Below are positions 1 to 7,584 of a DNA stretch of 10,814 nucleotides, in pieces; position 1 is the stretch's first letter; every line of letters starts with the position of its first letter. A program made the translations under genes and the position numbers. Origin of the DNA: Stephanodiscus triporus (taxonomy: Eukaryota > Bacillariophyta > Thalassiosirophyceae > Thalassiosirales > Thalassiosiraceae); the NCBI GenBank assembly GCA_036939755.1, contig JALLAZ010000996.1, forward strand, positions 1 through 10,814, given 5' to 3'. A model generated the notes under the pieces. The model made no database searches, was not told where the DNA came from, and saw only the letters and a list, made by a program, of their open reading frames with translations.

Positions 1-82
1 CCCAAAACTGTGGGAGATATGCTCACTTCGTCCTGTTATCTCGCAACTACTGGTACTTCTTGACACCAACAAGTCACCGCCT

Positions 83-1180
83 ATGCAATACATGACCATG
101 CTCAGGCAGATTGTTCAAATCGCTTCATCGCGGAGCAGCTGTCGATTTCCCCCCTCAAGGCTGCTTAAAGAGTGCGCACAATCTAATCCACTTGTCTATG
201 GAACGGCGAGGCAACTGCTCTTTACAAAGTCTGCAGCATCATTCTCGGGCTCGGGCGATGACGGCGCCAACGTGGGAGGCGTAGCAACTCCTACTGTAAA
301 GCTATGTCAGGTGAATAATCATCCTGATTTTCGATTGCGACAGGCGAAGAAAAGGACGGCACTTGATTTGGCAACGGGCGGGTGCGCGGCGAAAACGGCG
401 GACAACACACAATTCAACCGTAGTAGGATAATACACAACAAAATGATGAATGAAAATCCCATTCGATCGAATGACGGTACATCAAGTGGTGCACTTGCTG
501 CAGAAAGGCTACGCAATGCGAGGAGGAATGCGATCGAAAATATGATTGAGACGTTTCCTGGAAAGAGGCCTTCACGACCACGACGAACCAATGCATTTTC
601 TCAACCAACATCAGGTCTAGATTTGTCAGCAAAAGGCCACGGTCTGACCATAGAGATGAATGAGAATCCGGTTAGATCAAACGATGGCACATCAAGTGGC
701 GCACTTGTGGCAGATAGATTACGGCAGGCAAGAAGGAAGGCATTTGAAAATATGAGTACACAACTTTCCATGAGTCTAGTCGCACAAACAGAGACATCGG
801 CCACATCAAAGATGCTGAAGGAGAAAGGCATCGCTATACAAATGATTGAGAATCCAGTAAGGTCTAGTGATGGTACATCGAGTGGAGCTCTAGCTGCAGA
901 TCGGTTGCGGATGTCAAGAAGAAAAGCATTGGAACACATAAAAAATCCACATCACAGCGGAATTCAATCTGTGAAAGACACGACGGAGGAGAAACCTATC
1001 CTTACATCAATGAATTCTAGTCATGCGATGCAGGTAAAGGAGCATGGTCTCGCCATACAAATGATTGAAAATCGAATTAGATCAAGCGATGGCACGTCAA
1101 GCGGAGCGCTTGCAGCAGATAGGTTACGCCAGGCAAGAAGAAAGGCCGTTGAGAACATGAAAAAGCCAAATAAGGGTTGA
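83..1180 (+). CDS. Hypothetical protein with four 33-residue repeats, possible mitochondrial presequence
   Basis: I do not recognise this 365-residue protein. Its main feature is four copies of a 33-residue unit at residues 122-154, 192-224, 254-286 and 327-359. Each has an invariant DGTSSGAL core followed by an Arg-rich, probably helical RLRxxRR segment. Copies 2-4 are each preceded by a short related lead-in (KGHGLTIEM, KEKGIAIQM, KEHGLAIQM). A half copy (RLRQAKKRTALD) lies at residues 84-95. Linkers are polar, variable and probably disordered. The first 30 residues are rich in Arg, Ser and hydrophobics with no acidic residue before E30, which resembles a mitochondrial presequence (inference). 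The first Met in the window is at 83, with another at 98 (MLRQIVQIASS). The frame has no stop back to base 2, so the real start or an upstream exon may lie outside the window. It faces the MsrB-like gene tail to tail, 125 bp apart. That it is a real gene is likely; its function is unknown. Confidence 0.75.
   Translation: MQYMTMLRQIVQIASSRSSCRFPPSRLLKECAQSNPLVYGTARQLLFTKSAASFSGSGDDGANVGGVATPTVKLCQVNNHPDFRLRQAKKRTALDLATGGCAAKTADNTQFNRSRIIHNKMMNENPIRSNDGTSSGALAAERLRNARRNAIENMIETFPGKRPSRPRRTNAFSQPTSGLDLSAKGHGLTIEMNENPVRSNDGTSSGALVADRLRQARRKAFENMSTQLSMSLVAQTETSATSKMLKEKGIAIQMIENPVRSSDGTSSGALAADRLRMSRRKALEHIKNPHHSGIQSVKDTTEEKPILTSMNSSHAMQVKEHGLAIQMIENRIRSSDGTSSGALAADRLRQARRKAVENMKKPNKG
446..1159 (+). 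repeat. Four in-frame coding repeats, 99 bp each
   Basis: The repeat units lie at 446-544, 656-754, 842-940 and 1061-1159, separated by unrelated linkers, with start-to-start spacing of 70, 62 and 73 codons. Between units 1 and 2, I counted 14 of 33 codons differing synonymously and 6 differing in amino acid. The copies are therefore old at DNA level but conserved in protein. Confidence 0.9.
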
Positions 1181-1305
1181 TAATTGACGATTTTTTGGCA
1201 AAAGGTTTCATGTTGACTTTGGTTTGTAGGCAACAAAGGTTAATTCGTAGCTTTTCAGTCACAAAGGTCTGGAAATGAAAATTTACACCGCCCCCGCGTC
1301 GAGAC

Positions 1306-1872
1306 TCAAGATGCATCTTCCGCACATGCATCATCCTTCGGACGGCCTGCCACGCACACCAAATTGATGCAGTAACGACTGCCCTTTCTATCAGGTAGAT
1401 TGTGCCCAAGGTGGGTGCCGTCCACACTTACCGTCTCGCCATTCGGCAAGACGCGCACAAAATCCCAATTTACTTCCTCATCACGAAAGCTAGGCCATCC
1501 ATGATTACGACTCTCCCTCAAGAACTCGTCCATCGTCCGGCCGCGCGGGGCGTAGAAGAGGGGTTTGCCGGTGTTGGAGTCGTAAAACGTCATCTCGCCC
1601 GGGGTGCCATCCGCCTCGTTCAAGAATTCCTGCAGCGTCTCAAAGTAGCCCGAAAACTCGGCGTAGTGTCGGTTGAAGTTGCAAATTCGATCGGCTACGT
1701 CGCGATCGCATTTCCATCGGAGATTTTTCTGAACGGGCACGCTGCTCGTTCCGTGGGCCTTCTTGCTCATGATGGACTCCGAGCCCATGACTGCGGGGGG
1801 TGGGTAGTTGACCGTTGGCGGCATCATAATGCCGCTGTAGTTGGAGAGTAATTTAGTGGCGACTTGGCCCAT
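1306..1872 (-). CDS. MsrB-like methionine-R-sulfoxide reductase family protein, zinc site lost
   Basis: This 188-residue protein matches the MsrB/SelR fold, which reduces methionine-R-sulfoxide in proteins. Recognisable MsrB landmarks in order are FSGY (73-76), GKPLF (102-106), GWPSF (125-129), HLGHNLPD (154-161) and RYCIN (166-170). By alignment with the family, W126, H154, H157, R166 and C168 correspond to the active-site Trp, His pair, Arg and catalytic Cys. The two zinc CxxC pairs are replaced: D98/T101 and V148/D151 stand where the four Cys normally are. The usual resolving Cys two residues before the Trp is H124. C55, C64, C173 and C183 are the other cysteines. The N terminus MGQVATK fits an N-myristoylation signal (G2, T6, K7), and residues 8-50 look disordered. 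It is a single exon, divergent from the transporter gene. Family membership is fairly secure; methionine sulfoxide reductase activity is inferred. Confidence 0.78.
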   Translation of the reverse strand: MGQVATKLLSNYSGIMMPPTVNYPPPAVMGSESIMSKKAHGTSSVPVQKNLRWKCDRDVADRICNFNRHYAEFSGYFETLQEFLNEADGTPGEMTFYDSNTGKPLFYAPRGRTMDEFLRESRNHGWPSFRDEEVNWDFVRVLPNGETVSVDGTHLGHNLPDRKGSRYCINLVCVAGRPKDDACAEDAS

Positions 1873-2097
1873 GAATTACTTGTTAAGGTCGTGGTGTTGA
1901 TTTATTTTGAGTGCGGCGTCTTGCTTATTATTTATGTGTAGCTGATGTTGGGAGTGTGTGTTTCGCGTTGGAGTTTTTCGGTCTTGGATCGTTCGTTCTG
2001 TCTTCCCGCAAAAATTGTGACAGTCATCAGATGAGCTGAGAGTGGATATTGTACTCTAGGTAGCTGTAAGGAGATTACGATTATTGTACTGCAGATC
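1873..2097. promoter_or_regulatory. Shared head-to-head intergenic promoter region
   Basis: These 225 bp separate the start codons of the MsrB-like gene (minus) and the transporter gene (plus), so both promoters and both 5' leaders must fit here unless there is an unseen upstream exon. A 9-bp direct repeat TATTGTACT occurs at 2047-2055 and 2082-2090, each followed two bases later by AG, close to the transporter start. I see no convincing TATA box. Confidence 0.45.
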
Positions 2098-3699
2098 ATG
2101 CCAACGCCATCATCAACTACCTCCACCGACGTCAGAAGACGGCGCAGGAATATTCATTTCGTGGCGCTGTCGACATCGGCGCTGTTGACGTTCGCCGTCG
2201 CCGGAAACTCCCTCTCGCTGGGCAAATCTTCGTCTCCGACGGCCGCTCGCCCCGGACGACGCGGCGTGGTGCGACACGCGACGCCGAATCTACAATCCGA
2301 CGTCCTCGGGGATCATCCGCACCACCCCTCGGATGCTCGAGGAGGCGCGTCATCGAGGCCATTCTTCGACCGCGATCTCTCGGTGCCAGCCGTCCTCCTC
2401 GCCGGCTTCCTCAACCTACTCGGCTTCACCATGACGTCTCCGATCCAGCCCGCCCTCGGCAGGCACTTCTCCCTGCCGATCGGCGCCTCCTTCGGCTCTC
2501 TCTCGTCGGCCTACCCTCTCGGGATGATGCTCGGTATCTTGCTTTGGCCGTCCCTGAGCGACGTACTGGGAAGGAAGATCGTTTTGAGTTTTACCTTGGC
2601 TGGATCCGGATTGGGATTGATGCTCCAAAGCTGGGGCATTCGCAGGTGTTGGACGTTGGAACAATTCCTTGCGGCGAGGGTGCTGACGGGATGCTTCGCG
2701 GGCAACGGCCCGATCAGCAAGGCGTACCTGGCGGATAGGGGATCGGAGGGATATAGGAGAGACCTGTCGAAGTATTTGGCGTGGAAGGACGCTTCCTCGA
2801 CGCTTGCCTTCATAGTCGGGCCAACCCTAGGGGGGTTGGTTTATCAAATATTCGGAGGGAGCGGCGTGGTTGACGAATCGAATCGCATATCGATCGTCAT
2901 CCTATTTTCGGCCATTGCCTCTGTTTTTGCGGCCGTGTCTGTGTCGATATTCGTAAACAACAAGGGAAGTGGCGACAAGCTAGCGAAGACGGCTGCTCTG
3001 TCGGCCGACAAAGAACACGCCGAAGGTCACGCTATGGACGAAGAGAAAGTAGTGTCTTGCCCGCTGGGGTCCACACTGTGGACCGGAGTTGCGAGCGTTG
3101 CCTGCGTCTCGGCTCTATATCATGCCGCCGACAGCACGTTCTTCGCATTCTTCCCCTCGCTGTTACAAAACCGACTGAATTTCGATACTCAGGCAGTTGG
3201 CATGGCATTCACATCGTTCGCCGTTGTGAGTTTCACCATGTCGGCATTCGTCAGCTCGCGGTTTATGAAAGCGTTTGGTCCGGTGGCAGCCTGCACAGCT
3301 GGCTTGGGAGCTGTGGGAACGGGTCTTTGGACATTGGGGTACGCGGCATCTCTTCCAGCTGGGATGAACGTGGGAATAACCACTGCATTGATTCTCGGCG
3401 CGTCGGCATTGTATTACGTGGGGGTTCCTCTCTACGGTCCATCGGTGCCCTCGATGCTACTGCAGTGCGTTCCCTCTCAAAAAAGGGGGGCAGTCATGGG
3501 ATTCGACGGTGCTGTGAATACCGTGGCTCGAATCGTCTCCCCATTGATCATCGGAGAAATACATAGAGTGAAGGGGGCCGGAGCATGTTTCAAAGTGGCC
3601 GGGTCATGCGCGTACGCGGCCGTCTCGGTGGCCCTATTTCGCAGATGGCTGGTGTTGAGAAAAATGTTTGGAAAGTCGTCAAATGCTTATCTTGAATAA
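2098..3699 (+). CDS. Major facilitator superfamily transporter, DHA1-like
   Basis: This 533-residue membrane protein should move a small solute, probably by H+ antiport; the substrate cannot be read from the sequence. About 12 membrane segments fall near residues 97-113, 136-152, 161-177, 188-209, 233-250, 264-286, 326-345, 364-386, 394-416, 425-447, 466-485 and 498-514, with a polar central loop at 287-325. MFS motif A is seen as LSDVLGRK (153-160) between TM2 and TM3. RVLTG (194-198) in TM4 and GPTLGG (241-246) in TM5 fit motifs B and C. QKRGAVMGFDGAVNTVARI (461-479) resembles the TM11 region of TetA and animal MFSD10-type transporters. Residues 1-95 form an extra N-terminal extension with an RRRRR cluster, a hydrophobic stretch (21-36) and a Ser/Arg-rich tail. 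This could be a signal or plastid-targeting leader, although no clear diatom-type Phe cleavage motif is visible. It is one exon and convergent with MCM7. Confidence 0.87.
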   Translation: MPTPSSTTSTDVRRRRRNIHFVALSTSALLTFAVAGNSLSLGKSSSPTAARPGRRGVVRHATPNLQSDVLGDHPHHPSDARGGASSRPFFDRDLSVPAVLLAGFLNLLGFTMTSPIQPALGRHFSLPIGASFGSLSSAYPLGMMLGILLWPSLSDVLGRKIVLSFTLAGSGLGLMLQSWGIRRCWTLEQFLAARVLTGCFAGNGPISKAYLADRGSEGYRRDLSKYLAWKDASSTLAFIVGPTLGGLVYQIFGGSGVVDESNRISIVILFSAIASVFAAVSVSIFVNNKGSGDKLAKTAALSADKEHAEGHAMDEEKVVSCPLGSTLWTGVASVACVSALYHAADSTFFAFFPSLLQNRLNFDTQAVGMAFTSFAVVSFTMSAFVSSRFMKAFGPVAACTAGLGAVGTGLWTLGYAASLPAGMNVGITTALILGASALYYVGVPLYGPSVPSMLLQCVPSQKRGAVMGFDGAVNTVARIVSPLIIGEIHRVKGAGACFKVAGSCAYAAVSVALFRRWLVLRKMFGKSSNAYLE

Positions 3700-3700
3700 A
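3695..3700 (+). terminator. AATAAA hexamer overlapping the transporter stop codon
   Basis: The stop codon TAA of the transporter gene lies inside an AATAAA hexamer. Only 91 bp separate this stop from the convergent MCM7 stop, so the two 3' UTRs must be short or overlap. AATAAA is a canonical animal poly(A) signal; whether this organism relies on it is unknown. Confidence 0.25.
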
Positions 3701-3790
3701 CGTAATTTCATCTTATTCAACCATGCATTTTGTTATTACATGTAAACACTAATTTTTTTGTCTCCTTATAGATGAATCAGAGCGATCCCA

Positions 3791-6732
3791 TCACTGCGCT
3801 TCCCCCGATAAGAGATCGAGATGCGTCCCTGTAGAATTCATTTGGATTATATCCAAGCTTTGGTATTCTTCAAGGCATTGCTTCAGCTGTTGCTCCGTGA
3901 ACCCCTTCCGTAGGACCATGGCCTCGACCAGTTTCAGCTCGATCCGTGACGATCTGGAGGACGTGGAGTAGTCTCGGATAATGTTGAAGATACGAGAGGT
4001 GACATCTTCTCCACCCCACTTACGCTTGGATGAGCCTTGGTCTCCTCCGGGTCCCTGATCATTGTCGGTGAGGCTCGATTTACTCATGTGAGTCAAGCTA
4101 AGAAACCAAATGCAAGTGTAAGTCCTTCGCAGTACGAATAAACACTGAGCGAAACACACCATGACTACTCACCGAATAGACTCGTCAACGTCTTCACGAG
4201 CGACATAGTCCGAGAAACGAAGACGTGCGAGAGCCTGGCTCAACCTCAAAATCGATAATAATTGCCTCGCCGTCATAACGGTCTGGTCACCATTTTTCAT
4301 TTGTTTGCCAGTAGGCGTTCCCTGCGAGCGCAGACTGACGTAGGCCTCAACAATGTAAGGAGCGACTTCGGCCGGGACCACGGGTTGATGTTTCCTGGCC
4401 CGTGAAATGTACTCTCGTAGCAGGCCAGAAGATACTAGGGTCGTCGGTTGGTCATTTTCGTCCTCTTTGTCCTTGTCGAGACCGAACTCATCCTCCTCAT
4501 CGTCGTCCATCGGGACTGTATCCACGCCGCCACCGCCATTTTTGGCATCAGTGCCCTCATTTTGATGGACAAATGTCACATGCCTAGCCAGCGCCATGTC
4601 CCTATCCACGTCGGCGACGTCCAATATCAAAAACATGAGATCGAATCGACTCAACAGGGAGTTGGGAAGGTTCACATTCTCTGACAGACTCTTTCGACGG
4701 TTGTATCTGCCGTAGAGTGGGTTAGCCGCAGCTAGTACCGCCGCGCGCGCATTAAGGGTGGCTACGATTCCGGCCTTTGCGACACTTACAGTCTGCTGTT
4801 CCATGACTTCGTGAATGGCAGTTCGATCATTCTCATCCATTCTTCGACGAACAAGATGTGAAAATGAAGTGCATTCAAAGTGTCAGCCTTGGCGACAAAA
4901 GATGATGACGCATAGCTAAGAACGTAAGCAGTACATACTCACTTGTCAAACTCATCGATGGCACAAATTCCCCTATCCGCCAATACCAACGCCCCACCCT
5001 CCAACGCCAGCTCTCCCGTGGTAGCGTCCTTGGTAATCGCAGCGGTCAATCCTACACCACTGCTTCCCTTGCCCGTCGTGTACACGCCCCTCGGCGCGAT
5101 GCTGGCCACGTGCTTGAGAAGTTGACTCTTGGCAACTCCCGGATCGCCCATGAGACAGATGTTTATGTCCCCACGTATGCGCATCCCGTCGGGCAACTTG
5201 CGCGTGCACCCCCCAACGAGCTGCAGGAGCAACGCTCGCTTGATGTCCTCGTGTCCGAAGATTTCCGGCGCGATCGAGGAGCTCAGCGTCCCCACCGGAT
5301 CGTCGCCGTGCGCTATCTCCATGATCTGCGCGTCCACCCTCGCCCGTTCCTCGTCGCTAAGGTGCGCGTTCCCGGACTCGTCGTAGCTCTTCTTGTGCAC
5401 GATGACGTTCTGCGCCTCGAGGAACGAGGTGGCAACCAGCCCCGCCTTCATGGCCTTGTACCCCGCCTCGGCGACGCGCTGGGGAAGGAACACGCCGTCG
5501 ACAGTCACCACGTCCCCGGGACACGCCAATCGCGTCAGTTCCCCCCGACAGTGCACGCTCATGCTCCTGGGGACATGTCCCATGGGAACCTGCGACGGAA
5601 GCTCCTGCAATTTTAGCTCCTGGAACTTGACGAATTTGCTCCCGCGAGTTTGGAGGTGGAGAGTGTCGCCGTTCTTGCTCTGCCGACGGCATTCCCCGCT
5701 GGGACAGAGCCTCTGCGGGAGAAATTCCCGCTTGTTCGAAACAACCTGGTAGATCTCGCACCCGCACGCGTCGCAGGTGTACGTTGCGACTGTGCAGGCG
5801 GGCTTGACGTCCGAGGCGCGGACGATCATCCCCTTTATCGTTACGAGGTGTCCCAAGGACCTGGAGCGCACCTGACGCAACGACGCGCCCTCGATCTCCG
5901 ATCGCGACGAGGGGTCGAGCTTTGACCCCAACGACGACGACGAGGAGTAGTACGGCGACGACGGCGCGTCGCGATGCTGCACGTGGAAGGGGGGGAAGGA
6001 TCCCGGACGACGGAGCGGCAATATGCGCAGCTCGTACCGTCGCATGAGGAGGGGGGGCAGGTCCTCGGTTGCCGACGTCCCCCCGGCGGCCCCTCCCCCA
6101 GCCTGGCCCCCCGTTACCGCCGCATCGTTCTCGAGTCCACCGCCCCCCAGGGCGTTGACGTCGTCGAGCCCGCCGTTCGCGGCCCGCGCCGCCTCACGTT
6201 CCTCCCGCCGCGCCTCCTGCTGGGCGCGACGCTGCTCCGACAGGACGTCGATGCTGTCCCTCGCCGCCCCCGACGACGACGACGCGCCCCTCCCTCCCCT
6301 CCCCCCGACCGGGGAGGGCGACATCCCGTCCAGTATTGAATCGACGACCCTGCAGAAAAGCTCGTGGTACCTCGAGGCGTTCCCCGTCGCGCTCCTCGCA
6401 AGCTCCGACCCCCGGACCGCGTCCCACGCCACGAGCTCGCTGAGGGGAACCTCGATCAGGAACGTCCTCTTCCCGTCCAGTCCCTCCACGTCGTTGTACG
6501 GCATGCGATCCTTGATCCGCTGCAGGTGGGGGGGGTAGCACGGCACCCGCCGCACGAGGGTCTTGCCCTCGGTGGTGGGCTCGAGGAGGAGGTCGTCGAT
6601 GTCGTCGTCATCCTCGTCGAGGAGGTCGTCATCCGCCGACGCCTCCCTGAGGATGGTGTGCTCGCGGAGGAATTGGGCGAAGAGGGCCTCGTCTTCCTGG
6701 TAGTTGGGGAGAGGCGCGGCGTTGGGGTCCAT
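3791..6732 (-). CDS. MCM7: DNA replication licensing factor MCM7 (three exons)
   Basis: This is MCM7, one of six subunits of the MCM2-7 ring that licenses origins and forms the motor of the nuclear CMG replicative helicase. Exons are 6732-4943, 4841-4173 and 4097-3791. Splicing gives 2766 nt and 921 residues, with K597 (AA|A) and R820 (CG|C) split by phase-2 introns. An acidic N terminus (34-47) precedes the OB/zinc domain, with zinc-finger Cys at 320, 323, 343 and 348. The MCM7-type segment FVKFQELKLQELPSQVPMGH starts near 367 and IPRS-like VPRSM near 387. AAA+ motifs are Walker A GDPGVAKS (529-536), Walker B IDEFDK (592-597), sensor AAAN (634-637) and the Arg finger LLSRFDL (659-665). A winged-helix domain closes the C terminus (about 850-921). 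Length exceeds the usual 720-850 because of a Gly/Ser/Ala/Arg-rich insert (about 137-225) and an acidic insert (about 691-728). The start ATG at 6732 gives a full MCM N-terminal domain. Confidence 0.95.
4098..4172 (-). other. MCM7 intron 2 (75 bp)
   Basis: The donor GTGAGT begins at 4172 and the acceptor TTAG ends at 4098, preceded by a T-rich tract. It is phase 2. Joining gives ESIRLTHMSKSSL, which matches the conserved IRLxxMSKxSL region of MCM7 proteins. Confidence 0.93.
4842..4942 (-). other. MCM7 intron 1 (101 bp)
   Basis: The donor GTGAGT begins at 4942 and the acceptor AG ends at 4842. It is phase 2 and falls immediately after the Walker B motif, so joining restores the conserved DEFDKM sequence. 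Without splicing, the frame meets a TGA within the donor. Confidence 0.93.
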
Positions 6733-6810
6733 GGTTGCGTTCGGACTTCCGGACGACGAATTCCCCCCGTCGCGTCGGGGTTATTTAAATTCAGAGCACG
6801 TGTTTTTGGT
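6733..6810 (-). promoter_or_regulatory. Candidate MCM7 core promoter: CACGTG box and TATA-like element
   Basis: Upstream of the MCM7 start there is an AT-rich ATTTAAATAA (6781-6790, minus strand), about 50 bases from the ATG, and a palindromic CACGTG (6797-6802) just beyond it. The order CACGTG, then TATA-like, then ATG suits a short 5' leader. Such G-box motifs are bound by bHLH or bZIP factors in other eukaryotes. I found no clear E2F site. Functional assignment is inference. Confidence 0.3.
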
Positions 6811-7584
6811 TTATTTAGACAGTGTGCTTAGGGGTATGGTAAAGAATCAAGATGGGTAATAATGAAAGATCCTACTATGTACTCTTGGGATACCTTTCTA
6901 AAATAGAGAATTAGTTTATTACTTACATACTCCTAATTAACAATGCTATGGCACACTACTATCTACAACATAATATGGGAAATAATGCTTTTTTTTATCA
7001 ACTGGGCAGAGTGGTCTAGTTGCGCGCCATCGATTCAAGGCATGCGGGCCTCGCCCCAAAAATATCAACGTAACCGCACAGTTTGCTACGGGGGGTAAAA
7101 CAAACAAATAATAATGGAGCTAGAAGTACGACGAAGAGAAGAGATCAGAAAGGGGTATAGTGCTTTGCATCTACTCCATCAACAGTTACATACGGAGCCG
7201 CTCCCTTCCCAACTTCGTAATGTTGGGAAAGTATCCATATCATGGAACGTACTGCTCGTCACTGTCAATCACGAATCGCCCTGATTCTCAAATCATTCGA
7301 CTCTCAACCAATAATCCTTGTATTTCGGCATTCATTTCATTCAACCAGCTATACTTTTGGGGGTGAACAGAAATTACTCTCTATCATCGTTGAGGACACA
7401 ATTAAGGTAGAAATACATCATTGCGGATCGCAATTAAGATTGAACTACAGAACAGTCGCATGAAAGAGAGTGATTGGCATTCGCTAGGCAGGAAACGTTA
7501 CAGGAAGAGAAAGTAATTTAGATCGCCTTTACTCAGTTATGTGGCCGTCTTCATTATTAAAGGTTACAGGTCTACAGCACATAT
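6811..7584. other. Intergenic region without a supported gene
   Basis: This AT-rich stretch lies upstream of MCM7 and downstream of the gene at 7585-8214. The only open frames are short (68 and 73 codons), overlap one another, and have no recognisable composition or motif. It contains a T8 run near 6990, the structured tRNA-like element at 7004-7056, and an 11-bp direct repeat TCGCCTTTACT at 7523-7533 and 7593-7603, the second copy lying in the coding tail of the neighbouring gene. Confidence 0.6.
7004..7056 (+). other. tRNA-like two-stem element, probable tRNA relic or SINE head
   Basis: GGGCAGAGTGG (7004-7014) matches the pol III A-box consensus TGGCNNAGTGG at all but the first base and continues as TCTAGT, like the D arm of several tRNAs. 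A weak B-box-like GATTCAAGGCA follows at 7032-7042. The outer arms GGGC(A)GAG and CTCGCCC can form 7 bp with one bulge, and the inner arms GCGCGCC (7022-7028) and GGCATGC (7039-7045) form a second stem. The A-to-B spacing of 17 bp is too short for a real tRNA and no acceptor stem or anticodon arm closes, so this is at best a relic or another structured RNA. Confidence 0.22.

Noticed and set aside
319..1236. Minus-strand frames (71-112 codons) sharing repeated Leu/Ala/Ser-rich stretches
   Set aside because: They mirror the plus-strand coding repeats; the repetition is inherited from the sense gene.
1402..1851. Plus-strand 149-codon frame opposite the MsrB-like gene
   Set aside because: The minus-strand frame has clear MsrB motifs; this one has no recognisable feature.
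3057..3566. Second plus-strand frame of 169 codons inside the transporter gene
   Set aside because: It is a frame shadow of the MFS coding sequence, which has twelve membrane segments.
5357..6541. Other minus-strand frames of 95-136 codons within MCM7 exon 1
   Set aside because: They are out-of-frame shadows of MCM7 with Arg/Gly-rich translations and no domain.
5110..6831. Several long plus-strand open frames (up to about 170 codons) opposite MCM7
   Set aside because: They are antisense to a clearly identified conserved exon; high GC removes stop codons and produces such frames.
7004..7056. A functional tRNA gene
   Set aside because: A and B boxes are only 17 bp apart and no acceptor stem, anticodon arm or T arm can be closed.
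7160..7463. Two overlapping plus-strand frames of 68 and 73 codons
   Set aside because: Short, AT-rich, no domain, no codon bias resembling neighbours.
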